From Pyronema omphalodes (taxonomy: Eukaryota; Ascomycota; Pezizomycetes; Pezizales; Pyronemataceae), in the NCBI GenBank assembly GCA_024516155.1, contig JAJJXM010000024.1:248001-312000 (forward strand): a DNA stretch of 64,000 nucleotides, read 5' to 3'. A program made the translations under genes and the position numbers. The notes beneath the pieces were generated by a model. That model did no database searches and had not been told where the DNA came from. It saw only the letters and a list, made by a program, of their open reading frames with translations. Shown one piece after another: positions 42,768 through 52,041 of the stretch; positions within the stretch are counted from its first letter, which is position 1, and each line of letters begins with the position of its first letter.

Positions 42768-44589
42768 ATGGCTCCCATGAAGCCTCCCCCCCCTCCGCGC
42801 TTCGGCCTCACCTCCGATATGCGCATGTTCGGTGGCAGCAACTCATCCCGAGTCTCCACGCCTGCCCCCGCCGCCGAAGACGACGTGTTTGGGTCCTCCG
42901 CACCCGGCACCCCAACGCGTCCCAGTAAAGACGCCCCCTCCGCAGCCCCAGGATCAGGTTGGTCCTCGGGGAGCTCCCTTTCTTCGTGCCCCAGCACTGT
43001 GAAGAAACGCGCACACGTTGCGGCCTTCGGGTCGCTCGTGCAAAGCGAACTCCGTTCCGCCCCCGCGGTAGGTTCCCAGGCCTCCCCCCAAGTCAGCGTG
43101 TCCCTTATGGACAAGTTGTCGGAGCGCCTCGCCGCTGCGGAGGAACGTTTGAAGGCTCTGGAGGAGCAAATACGTCTCCAGGAAGCCCGCCCATGCTCGT
43201 GCCCGCAGGCAAACCTCGCGACGTCGACCCAGTCTACCGCCCTTCGCCAGCCCCACCTTGTTGGCACCCAACAGTCTGCTCAGGCAGAGAAATCCAGAAC
43301 TTCCTCCGTTGTCGTCGGCATGCCCAAGGCTGCCCCCGTACCATCCCTCCCCGCCCTCCCGCGTGCGTCCAAACTCACCGCGGCCCAATCCTACGCCGCA
43401 AAGCTCCGCAGCAACCTCCCCGAGCTCCCCCCCCCCGCCCCCCCCTCCGGCGTGGCAGATCGTTCCCTCACGCAAACAGCTGAAGGCCCCCCAACGCCCT
43501 CCCAACTTCTCCGTCCCCGAAAAGAACCTCGCCGCTGAAGATCGCCGCATGATCTTCATCCGTCAGGAAGGCGCCCGCCCCTCGTCAAAACCAGACCAGG
43601 ACTTCACCGCCGCCATCAACGTCTGCTTGCACCTCCGCGGTGCACCCCATTTCCACCGTGTAGCCCGAGTCTCCAGAAACTCGAAGGGAACGATCACGGC
43701 TACCACCAACCCGGGAGTGAGAGCGGATTCACTAATATCGTGCTACCGCAACGAAATCCTCAATGCCATCCGCGAGGTTGACCGCTTTGTGGTGGACGTT
43801 AAACCCATGGACAAATGGGTCAGGTTGAAAGTCCACGCCATCCCCCTCAATCGTTTTCTGGGTAGAGGAAGGAATGGCCTGCAAAAGCTCGAGCTTGAGT
43901 TGCAAGCCAACCACGACCAGCTCGAGGTCATCCCAGGTGCTCGTTGGTTGGGCAGCAGACGAAGCATTCGCGAGCGCTTTGAACAGGGCGAAATTCAGTC
44001 GTCCTCAGCTGTCTTTTCGGTGAAGGGAACCCCCGCTGCGCAAATGCTCATCGCTCGGGGCGCCCTTCTAGGATCCTCTCGTTACCGTGTCGAGCTCTTC
44101 AACCACAACGGCCCTGACAGTCAGTGCTCGGGCTGTCTTAAGTGGGGACACATTCGGGAGAAATGTCAAACCCCCAAGCTATTCCGTTGCCGATTCTGTG
44201 GTCAGCACCACGCTTCGGAGGAACACAAGTGCAGCATGATAGGATGCTCCACCTCCAAGGGACTCCCGTGCCAGCATTCGAAGGAGTCTGCTCGTTGCGT
44301 TAATTGCAAAGGCAATCACTACGCCAATGCTCGCAACTGTCCATCCCGCCTTGAAGCCTTCGCCCTGGCCCGTCAGCGTCGCCAGATGTCTTCCTCCTCC
44401 GATCAAGTCTCCTCTACAGCGGAAGCCTCGCAACCAGAAGCAGACCCCTCCTCTTCCGCCTTCAGCGATCCAAACGAACCCTCAACCACGGAGACCACAT
44501 CAGCCCTCTCCACCCCCCGTCCTGCAGCCACGGTGTCTGACCCAGACGCTATGGTCGATGCCGATGTGCCGGATAACACCCAATGCTGA
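42768..44589 (+). CDS. Tad1 ORF1, Gag-like RNA-binding protein, apparent frameshift in poly-C
   Basis: ATG at 42768 opens a Pro/Ser/Ala-rich frame to 43538. The downstream part continues in the +1 frame, open from upstream of 43258 to 44589. The switch falls near a C10-G-C8 tract (43427-43445), where both frames overlap and the +1 frame takes over. Joined, it would be about 600 aa: proline-rich N-terminus, a short coiled coil (SERLAAAEERLKALEEQI), an RNA-binding central region, and three zinc knuckles (CSGCLKWGHIREKC, CRFCGQHHASEEHKC, CVNCKGNHYANARNC). It could be a mutation, an assembly error in poly-C or programmed slippage. ORF1 protein coats LINE RNA. Confidence 0.75.
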
Positions 44590-47500
44590 AGTGCCTCACG
44601 GTACTTCAACTAAATTGCCGAAAGAGCGGTGAGGCTCTGACGGCGGTGATGGAGAGCGGTCTCGCTCTGGGTGCGGATGTGGTGTTGGTTCAGGAGCCCC
44701 CGACCTTCCAAGGTTGGCGCCATCCAGCCTACGAGTTCCTCTGGGGAGGAAGGGTTCTGACGGGGAGACGGCGGGATTCAGCGTGGCAGCTTCGTCCACG
44801 AGAGGACTTGGCTGCGCCCGGGGAAGGTGACCTCCAGGTGTTGGACGTCACATGCAGAGGTCATAAACAAGTACGTATTGTAAATGTTTATGACGCTCCG
44901 CGGACTGATGATGGAGTGCGCCCTGCACGCAATGCGGACTGGCGCAGGATTATAGGACGGGACACTATTCTTGCTGGCGATTTCAACGCTCACAGCAGAA
45001 GGTGGAACCCCCTGTGCGAGAGGCCACTCCATCATCAGTTCTTGGAAGATCTGATGGACTCATTCGATCTCCGCTATGTCGGTGATGGTAAGGAAACCCA
45101 CACCCAAACGGGCCAGATCCGACATAGCGTTATCGACTTAGTCCTGACGACGATGGAGCTTGAAGCCCACGTCGTTGCGAAGCTCCTCGATGACCCGAAT
45201 CACTCCACAACGTCCGATCATGAGGCGCTGATCTGGAAAGTGGACTCTGTGACGGTCCCAGAGGACTTCGACGCCCCAACTAGGGGATGGGCGGTTGGAG
45301 AATGGCTGGAGAGTGACGAAGGAGCGCAGAAAGCGGCGTTAGATTATCGCCATCGAAGCGAACGCAGACCGCTCCTATCCGATCACTGCTCCGAGAACGA
45401 CGTTGAAGAAGAGGTGGTTTGGGTACGTCAACAGTTGGTGGACATGCTGAACGCTCACGCTAGGAAGATTCGCATCACCGCTCGGTCTAAGAAGTGGTGG
45501 CACCCCGATGTTAAAGCAGCACGCAGCGAATACGGCCGGAAACGGAGGGCAGCCAAGCGCGGTCAATGTTCGATAGAGGAAGAACACCGCCTCCGCAACG
45601 CCTATCTCAGCACCCAACGTCGCCACAAACGAGAGTGTTGGGTTTCTTTCTTGGAGGGAGCCAACGGGGAGGCGGTATGGAAAGTCCTTCGCGCGACCAA
45701 ACCGCGAAATGCTGCGGTGGTTGGATCTCTTGAGGATGAACACGGCAACCAGGCTGACGAGGAGGATGCCAAACGTCGAATGCTTGCAGACGTTTCTTTC
45801 CCCCCCCCGAACCCATACCCCGGTCACAGTGGCAACGAAGGTCCCCCAGGACGCGGATTCCTCCGAGTGACCCAAGAACTGGTCTCCGTTTCGATCCACG
45901 GTCAGAGCAACTCTAAGGCTCCGGGTAGTGACGGGTTAGGAGTACCTATTATCAAGGCGCTCATGCGATGGGACCCTGAACGGGTGACTTCCATCGTCTA
46001 TCACTGCGTGCGGCTAGGATTCCACCCAACCGACTGGAAAACTGCCAAAGGAGTCTGTATCCCCAAACCGGGAAAGACTTCCTACCGCAAAGCGAAGAGT
46101 TTCCGTATCATATCTCTCTTAAGCTGTCTGGGAAAGTTAGTAGAAAAAGTCGTCGCCACCCTCATCGCGGAGGAGGCCGAGAGGCTGCACGCTTTTCACG
46201 CTGGGCAATTTGGTGGGAGAAGAGGTCGCTCCGCCGTCGACGCCGCGGCAGTCTTAATTGAGGCGGTTGAATTCGCTTGGGAAAAGCAGAAACTCGCGGG
46301 CGCTCTAATGATGGACGTTAAAGGGGCCTTTCCCACTGTCAATCGAGACTGCCTTATGCGGAAAATGCGGCGAGCAGGCATGGATGAATGCTATGTGCGG
46401 TGGGTATCTTCGTTTATGAGTGATCGAAGAGTCGAGATATCACTAGGCGGCGATTCAGGCACTCCCATCGAGACGAACACCGGACTCCCCCAAGGATCCC
46501 CCGTATCCCCAGTCCTGTTCTTGATCTATATAGCCGATCTCGCTGATCATGTCGAATCAAGAGTCCCCGACGTAACAGGCCTGTCGTTTGTCGATGATGT
46601 AACCTGGATCGTGACCGGTGATTCTGCTCGAGAGGTCTCCGATAAGCTTGAACGGTGCGCAAACGCCTGCTCGTGGTGGGCCTCCACCAACGCGGTGGTG
46701 TTTGAGACAGAAAAGACGGAAGCCATGCTTTTTTCTCGACGGAGGGGAGAGGCTAACCCTGACGAGGTCACAGTCTCGGTAGGTCCTCACCAGATCCCGT
46801 TCGCCTCGTCAGCCATCCGTTGGCTCGGCTTTTGGCTCGATCCAAAGCTCACTCTTAACCACCATCACCAAAAGTGGTTGACCAAGGCCAAGCAACAGCA
46901 TGCTCGTCTGGCAAGGCTTTGTCGCGCTCAGGGACTCCCTCCGGGGAGCACTGCCAATCTGCAGAAGGCGGTAGTCCAGTCAGTGGCTATGTATGGTGCG
47001 GAGATTAACGCAGTCCGGCGCCTAAAAGGCAAGAGCTCGGGACGCACTGCTCGGCTGCAACTGCTCCTCAATAAGCAAGCACGAGCGGTCACGGGGTGCT
47101 TCAAAACGACCCCACTCGGCTTCTTGATGGCTGAAAGTGCCGTACGCCCAGCGGAAGCGCTCATCAAAGGCCGAGAAGCGAAATTTCGGTCACGCCTTCT
47201 CACTCGCCCCCGCCCCGCCCCCCCCTCGACCGGCACTCAACCGTCCCCGACCGCTGCGGCTATCACTCGGCTGCTTAAGCGCACGGAAAAAGCATGTGGA
47301 TTCGAAGCAGTCGAAAATGTCACAGTCCCCGACCGCTTTCGTCGCTTCCCTGTGGTGATCGCACCCAGGGCTGAAGCTGAAACCTTCGCCCGGAACTGGA
47401 GAAACCTCACGTCCACGACATGCATCTGGACAGATGGCTCTCGAATGGAGGGACATACGGGAGCGGGAGTAGTCCGCTACATCAACGGAGCCTTTCGTTC

Positions 47501-48359
47501 TTCCCAGCACTACTTGGGTCGTCATACGGAGGTGTTCGACGCTGAGCTCTACGCCATCTGGCGAGGGCTCAAGGAGTTCCATTCCAATCACTTCTGGGAT
47601 CCCAACTCGAATACCAAAGCGATCGTTTTTTCGGACGCCCAGGCTGCTCTCAAGCGTCTGGAGTCTGACACCCCCGGTCCCGGCCAGGAGCTTGCCAAAC
47701 TTATCTCCCGCGAAGCCTACTACCTCCTCTTTGACTCCGGTATCGACGTGGAATTCCATTGGATCCCGGGCCACAGCGATATCCCCGAAAACGAGGAAGC
47801 GGATCGAGTAGCTAAGGAAGCATCGAAGCATCGCTGCGACTCCCGTATGCTCAAACGGTGTGACGATCCAGTGTGTGCTGTTCCGGCGTGGGCTTCCCTG
47901 GCGCACCTCAACCGGATCGCAACGGAAACGACATCAACTATCACTCGTCGCTGGATTAAGCAACAAACAGCGACCAGCCGTTCCTTCCGCCCCCGCCAAA
48001 AATGGGGAATCCGCCCTGAATTGGTTTCCCTCCCCAAACGCCGAGCAGCTGTGTTCCTCCAGCTTGCTTCAGGCCACGCCCTCATCGGCACCCATCTGGT
48101 GCGCGTTAAGAAAAAAGAGTCGGACCGGTGCTGGTGGTGCCAGTCGGAAAAAAGACAAACCAGAGGCCATTTGTTTGGAGAATGCCCCCGCTGGCGAAAG
48201 GAGTTCAAGACGTTGAAAGAGGAGGTTGAGAGAATACGGGGACGGAGGGGAAGGCCGAGAGGAAGGCTCAAGGTGGTGGATTTATTTAGGGACGATCGAC
48301 TCACGAAAGCGATCTTGGAATTCTTATCTGCAACGGAGATAGGCAGAAGATACGTATAG
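44583..48359 (+). CDS. Tad1 ORF2: APE endonuclease, reverse transcriptase, RNase H
   Basis: 1,258 aa without interruption. The ATG overlaps the ORF1 stop (ATGCTGA), suggesting stop-start reinitiation. The N-terminal endonuclease (about 1-230) shows LQLNCRK, VQEPP, GDFNAHSRRWNP and TSDHEALIW. RT spans about 480-760 with IPKPGK, DVKGAFPTVN, GLPQGSPVSP and FVDD (669-672). RNase H has WTDGS (D951), AELYAIW and PGHSDIPENEEAD. A C-terminal CWWC...HLFGEC zinc-type motif follows. The protein nicks target DNA and primes reverse transcription there. All expected catalytic residues that I can identify are present. Confidence 0.95.
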   Translation: MLKCLTVLQLNCRKSGEALTAVMESGLALGADVVLVQEPPTFQGWRHPAYEFLWGGRVLTGRRRDSAWQLRPREDLAAPGEGDLQVLDVTCRGHKQVRIVNVYDAPRTDDGVRPARNADWRRIIGRDTILAGDFNAHSRRWNPLCERPLHHQFLEDLMDSFDLRYVGDGKETHTQTGQIRHSVIDLVLTTMELEAHVVAKLLDDPNHSTTSDHEALIWKVDSVTVPEDFDAPTRGWAVGEWLESDEGAQKAALDYRHRSERRPLLSDHCSENDVEEEVVWVRQQLVDMLNAHARKIRITARSKKWWHPDVKAARSEYGRKRRAAKRGQCSIEEEHRLRNAYLSTQRRHKRECWVSFLEGANGEAVWKVLRATKPRNAAVVGSLEDEHGNQADEEDAKRRMLADVSFPPPNPYPGHSGNEGPPGRGFLRVTQELVSVSIHGQSNSKAPGSDGLGVPIIKALMRWDPERVTSIVYHCVRLGFHPTDWKTAKGVCIPKPGKTSYRKAKSFRIISLLSCLGKLVEKVVATLIAEEAERLHAFHAGQFGGRRGRSAVDAAAVLIEAVEFAWEKQKLAGALMMDVKGAFPTVNRDCLMRKMRRAGMDECYVRWVSSFMSDRRVEISLGGDSGTPIETNTGLPQGSPVSPVLFLIYIADLADHVESRVPDVTGLSFVDDVTWIVTGDSAREVSDKLERCANACSWWASTNAVVFETEKTEAMLFSRRRGEANPDEVTVSVGPHQIPFASSAIRWLGFWLDPKLTLNHHHQKWLTKAKQQHARLARLCRAQGLPPGSTANLQKAVVQSVAMYGAEINAVRRLKGKSSGRTARLQLLLNKQARAVTGCFKTTPLGFLMAESAVRPAEALIKGREAKFRSRLLTRPRPAPPSTGTQPSPTAAAITRLLKRTEKACGFEAVENVTVPDRFRRFPVVIAPRAEAETFARNWRNLTSTTCIWTDGSRMEGHTGAGVVRYINGAFRSSQHYLGRHTEVFDAELYAIWRGLKEFHSNHFWDPNSNTKAIVFSDAQAALKRLESDTPGPGQELAKLISREAYYLLFDSGIDVEFHWIPGHSDIPENEEADRVAKEASKHRCDSRMLKRCDDPVCAVPAWASLAHLNRIATETTSTITRRWIKQQTATSRSFRPRQKWGIRPELVSLPKRRAAVFLQLASGHALIGTHLVRVKKKESDRCWWCQSEKRQTRGHLFGECPRWRKEFKTLKEEVERIRGRRGRPRGRLKVVDLFRDDRLTKAILEFLSATEIGRRYV

Positions 48360-48639
48360 GCATGGGCAAAAGGGCCAGGTGCTTGGAGGGTGATTTGTAA
48401 ATTTTTTCATTACTTTTCTTTTGATTTTCACGATTTTTCTTTTTAGTTATAAGAGGGGAAGGTGTGAGCGATACGGGGGACTGTCAGGTTTCGGCTGGGG
48501 TTTAGGATTTTTTGTTTCTTTTTGGGTGTTTCTTTATTTACTTATCTTTTCGGGGACGTCACGGGGTGCAGGAGATTGGGGAGCCTCTTTAGGTGGTCTC
48601 GGCCACGAGGACAGGAAAAACGGATTTAGTTTCCCGCAT

Positions 48640-48654
48640 AGGCCTTAAAGGCCT
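48640..48654 (+). terminator. Tad1 3'-UTR hairpin, full copy
   Basis: AGGCCTTAAAGGCCT, identical to the truncated copy and to the 37147-37161 scrap, at the same distance from the 3' end. Probably an RT-recognition structure. Confidence 0.5.
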
Positions 48655-48695
48655 CGAACGGTGTATGATTAAAATCAAAATCAAATCAAATCAAA

Positions 48696-48710
48696 TGAAG
48701 CTTTGATCTA
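48696..48710. repeat. 15 bp target duplication, right, full Tad1
   Basis: TGAAGCTTTGATCTA following the AAATCAAATCAAATCAAA tail. Confidence 0.92.
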
Positions 48711-49196
48711 CGGTTATATCATCAATAATATCTATCTCAGAAGGTGTCTTCTATTATTAATAGCCGCTTTTTTCGTATATCATGGAATTCTAAATACAGT
48801 TCAACCTAGGTAGATCGCATGATATGCTATGCAAGTCTCCATTTCCTACATAGATTCTGCAAGTATCCACGGCCGAGGGTATCAATACTTTCCAGGCGGG
48901 CAGCAACATCAACACCATGCATCACGACTATCAGCATCACCAACCTCCTTAAAGCCTAAATTCAAAACTCCAGATGCGTCTTTCCGACGCAATAAAAATA
49001 AAACAACCCCGGATTTTCGGAACCGGTGTTATAAATGGCCGTGTCTCATGATATGATATGATATAAAACCCCCTCGTTAATTCCCCGCTATTACCACCCA
49101 TCAACACCTTATCCTTATACCTCTCTATCACTCTCTCCATTGATTTAACCCATCAACACCAGCCCCAAATCCACAATCCCCACTCCCCAACCCACA
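48711..49196. other. Upstream region of secreted protein gene
   Basis: AT-rich then C-rich. A GATATGATATGATATAAAAC element with a TATA box lies at about 49050-49070, and a CACCCATCAACACC-type leader precedes the ATG at 49197. Confidence 0.5.
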
Positions 49197-49694
49197 ATGC
49201 AAATCCCCAGTCGCCCTCTCCTCCTTCTCCTCACCTCCCTTCTCGCAACCTCAACCCTCGCCACCCCCGCCTCCGGTCCTCAAGACGTCAACTCCCTCTC
49301 CCCACACGACCTCCCTCCATCCCCCCCACCGGGAAAAATAGACTTCGAAGCCCTCAACAAAGAAATCCGAGAAAAAGGGTCAAGCCACGACCTAACCTTC
49401 CGACTACAAACCCCGATGAAAGAACAGGAGCCGAGAGGTCAACATCTTTGTTGTTCTAATGGCGGTTGTTGCGCGCTTAATTATCCGATTTGTTGTAGGC
49501 AGCCGAATTATTGTGGTACTTCGGTTTTTGGTGGGTTGTTGTTTCTTTTGCTGTTTCTTTTGCTGTTTCTTTTGCTGTTTCTTTTGCTGTTTCTTTTGCT
49601 GTTTCTTTTGCTGTTTCTTTTGCTGTTTCTTTTGCTGTTTCTTTTGTACCTCGGCACCGCGAACACCCCCTCCCCCCACGTACGAACGAGGTAA
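49197..49694 (+). CDS. Secreted Cys-rich protein with minisatellite-encoded hydrophobic tail
   Basis: 165 aa from the ATG at 49197. The signal peptide is Leu-rich with cleavage near ATSTLA (about residue 22). A Pro-rich linker leads to a compact cysteine motif with CC...GGCC...ICC...YC at about 83-104. From about residue 110 a run of (Leu-Phe-Leu-Leu) repeats, about 36 residues, is encoded by a 12 bp tandem repeat. A short tail, GTANTPSPHVRTR, ends the protein. As translated, the run is long enough for a membrane anchor. Alternatively the repeat could sit in an intron, with a GTGGGT just before it; I could not confirm a matching acceptor. No family recognised. Confidence 0.6.
   Translation: MQIPSRPLLLLLTSLLATSTLATPASGPQDVNSLSPHDLPPSPPPGKIDFEALNKEIREKGSSHDLTFRLQTPMKEQEPRGQHLCCSNGGCCALNYPICCRQPNYCGTSVFGGLLFLLLFLLLFLLLFLLLFLLLFLLLFLLLFLLLFLLYLGTANTPSPHVRTR
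49538..49645 (+). repeat. 12 bp minisatellite, about nine copies
   Basis: Eight exact GCTGTTTCTTTT units at 49550-49645, preceded by one GTTGTTTCTTTT. Unit length is a multiple of three and no frame on either strand contains a stop, so copy-number changes never break the reading frame. Confidence 0.95.
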
Positions 49695-51513
49695 AGCAGG
49701 AAAAGAGGGGGAAGGGAGATGAGGAAATGTGGGACTTCTTGAGGAAATGGACTTGGCTAATATTTACGGTAAATAGCATGCTATACTGTCGATATACCAG
49801 GAACTCCTGGAAACCCAGGCTGGACACTGTTCCCGGATCCTTTGCAGTAAGCGATGAGGGTTTGGAAGTACTGAGGAATGGATGGCGCAGGTGGGTGATA
49901 GTGGGAGGTCGGGGCATGGAGAGCGGGTTTGGGTTGGAGGAAAAGAAGAATGGAGGAACTGAGGACTGGAAGCATGGGATGGATATATTCAATGGTTTTG
50001 AGGAAGTTATGAATATGAGTATGAATAGGAAACATGAAACATGAAACATAAACATTATTTACAAACACCACTGCACTGGCACAGTTGAACCGTACTAACG
50101 CTTCTTACAATAAAACGCCGTACCAACCATTCCATTCAAAAGCTGTAACTCCAGGCAACGCAATAGGATCAGTTATTCCCTCCATCGTAACCTTCCGAAA
50201 CAATGTATAGTCGCCATTTCCTGTATCAAAAAAAACGTAGTAATAACAGCAAAAATTAAAATTTCTGCTACAATATAAAGTTTCTATAACCTTACGGAGG
50301 CCCTTTATTGCAAACGTAGGTATAGTGAAAACAAACCTTACACACATGCTGTTCGAAGCTAAATCTAGAACTAACTCTATTGTTTCCACTATTATTCCCG
50401 TTTCCAGGGAAGTCTGGAAATATCGATGCTGTATATACATAAACATACATACCCGAGTTTTATACCCTTCTGCCTGGTTCCTAGTCCCTGGTCTCTGTGC
50501 CCTGAACCCTAGGTTCCGAGCCCTAAGTCCGCCGGTGATAGGTGATAATCCGAGTTTAAACCCCAAGTTCAGTGAGTAATTTCTAGTCTATGTAGCTACT
50601 GTAACTGCCCTGTATTGTGTCAACACCATACAACACATATCATCCCCCTCCCCATATTACCCTCTCTTGATTACCCCCCACCGGCCTCCCGATTACCGAG
50701 ATAACCGAGATTGGATTCATACACCGGTTGAGCGCCGATCATATATACAACCGGGACTCGTTACGGAGACCCCGATGGTCTGGCTAGTCTGGGATAATCA
50801 ATCAATTGAAACGTGAATGAAGATGAATGAACGTTAAATCACTGAGAAATAATTATTGAAATCATGGAGAAAATATCATTCAGAGACTCAGAGTTGAGAA
50901 GGCGCTATTGAGAAAGGCATTGAGAATTCAAGTGATGAAATTATGATGAAAATTATCAACCTGATCCCTGTTGACAGTAATCATAATTATCATGATCAAA
51001 GCACAAAGAGTGGGGAAATTTCGTGTGCAACATGATGTAGCTAATCAGATAATTGAGGGACGTATTTTTCGTTTATAACATTATAATTCCATGATTAACT
51101 CCTTCTCTCTTCTTTGCAGATGATATCCATCCCTTCCCCTTGATAGAAAAATATAAAACGGTATCCAAAAGAAACCCCCTCCACCCCGAAAATGCAGACG
51201 CGTAAATGACACACTCCATGCAGTAAAGTTGATAAGAATTTAAGAAATCGCGAAATATCCAATTAAACCCCCTTGATGTTCGTGATGATACTTGTTTAAT
51301 ACCCCCCACTCCTGCCCCCAATACAACAACCCCCCAACCCCGCAATCACATACCCCTTTCTTTCCGTGTCCAGCCTTGTTATGCCTTGCTCGACCTTGCC
51401 CGGCCTTGCCCGGCCTTGCCTAGCCTTATCTTTCTCGATAACACTGACAAGCCACTACCATAACCAAACACCCAGAAACCCAATTGCTAACTTCCACCAC
51501 CGACTCCCATCGC
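49695..51513. other. Intergenic with one weak minus-strand candidate
   Basis: A TATAAAA box at about 50456-50462 (minus strand) precedes an ATG at about 50448 and a frame with FPGNGNNSGNN and a cysteine group; a GTAAGG...ATACAG intron could join it to 50227-50176. Too weak to call. CCTTGCCCGG-type imperfect repeats lie at 51370-51425. Confidence 0.3.
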
Positions 51514-52041
51514 CTATAACGCCGCAATAGCACCGACAACAGCCGCCGCAATAGCTCCCATCGCTATCGTAATCTGCGCACTTCCACCTGTAGAAGTTTC
51601 AATGGGGATAGGACCAGTAGTAGTAGTTCCATTTGTTCCATTTGAAGATCCAGTAGGTACGGGTGCTGAGAAGCTGCTAGGTATCGTGTATCCACTAGGA
51701 ACAGTGGTTCCAAGAGGAGTAGGAGAAGGAGCACCAGTCATTACATCGGCAAACTTGCTGTAAGCGCTTTCGACACCACTAGGGGCAGATTCAATGGCGG
51801 ATATGACAGATGAGAGGTATTTGTCGTCGGCGAGAGAGGGGTAGATGCTTGCTGCGGCATCTCCTGCAATGGCGGATTTGACGAAATCAGGGGGGATACA
51901 GTAGTCCATGATGCATTTTTCGTTAGGTGCACAGCAGATAAAACCGCATTGGTTTTCTTGGGCGCAGGAACCGAAATCAGCTGCAAAGACGACGCTGGGT
52001 AGAATGAAAGTAAGAGCGGCGGCAGCTACGGTTAGCTTCAT
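51514..52041 (-). CDS. Predicted GPI-anchored cysteine-rich secreted protein (175 aa)
   Basis: A single exon from the ATG at 52041. Signal peptide residues 1-20 (cleavage VFA|AD). An N-terminal six-cysteine cluster, SCAQENQCGFICCAPNEKC...YC, lies within residues 25-50. A helical middle leads to a Ser/Thr/Pro/Gly-rich stalk with NGTNGT glycosylation sites, then a C-terminal hydrophobic Ala/Ile tail preceded by STGGS, the pattern of a GPI-attachment signal. Likely a cell-surface or wall protein. The cysteine spacing is too short for CFEM as I know it. Function unknown. Confidence 0.82.
   Translation of the reverse strand: MKLTVAAAALTFILPSVVFAADFGSCAQENQCGFICCAPNEKCIMDYCIPPDFVKSAIAGDAAASIYPSLADDKYLSSVISAIESAPSGVESAYSKFADVMTGAPSPTPLGTTVPSGYTIPSSFSAPVPTGSSNGTNGTTTTGPIPIETSTGGSAQITIAMGAIAAAVVGAIAAL

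Larger units (their letters stand above)
42658..48695 (+). mobile_element. Full-length Tad1-clade LINE, 6,038 bp
   Basis: Complete non-LTR retrotransposon. It has a 110 bp 5' leader, ORF1 with three zinc knuckles, ORF2 with apurinic endonuclease, RT, RNase H and C-terminal zinc motif, a 330 bp 3' UTR with a hairpin, and an (ATCAA)n-like tail in place of poly-A. Exact 15 bp target duplications flank it. The APE-RT-RNase H order and fungal host place it in the Tad1 clade. Only ORF1 shows a possible frameshift, so it may be recently active. Confidence 0.95.

Noticed and set aside
42752..43559. Long minus-strand ORFs opposite Tad1 ORF1 (171 and 201 aa)
   Set aside because: Shadow frames created by GC-rich, proline-coding sequence on the other strand.
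47190..48304. Minus-strand ORFs of 194-238 aa opposite Tad1 ORF2
   Set aside because: Antisense to a well-supported RNase H coding frame; no domain of their own.
49538..49645. Possible CRISPR-like array
   Set aside because: Units are contiguous with no spacers, in a eukaryotic context; it is a minisatellite.
49404..50055. Minus-strand (QQKK)n and (KETA)n and plus-strand (FAVS)n and (CCFF)n ORFs over the 12 bp repeat
   Set aside because: The repeat has no stops in any frame, so all six frames are open by construction. Only the frame with an ATG and signal peptide is kept.
50105..50566. 153-codon minus-strand ORF as a single-exon gene
   Set aside because: Has no clear start. A spliced alternative in another frame fits the local TATA box slightly better, but neither is convincing.
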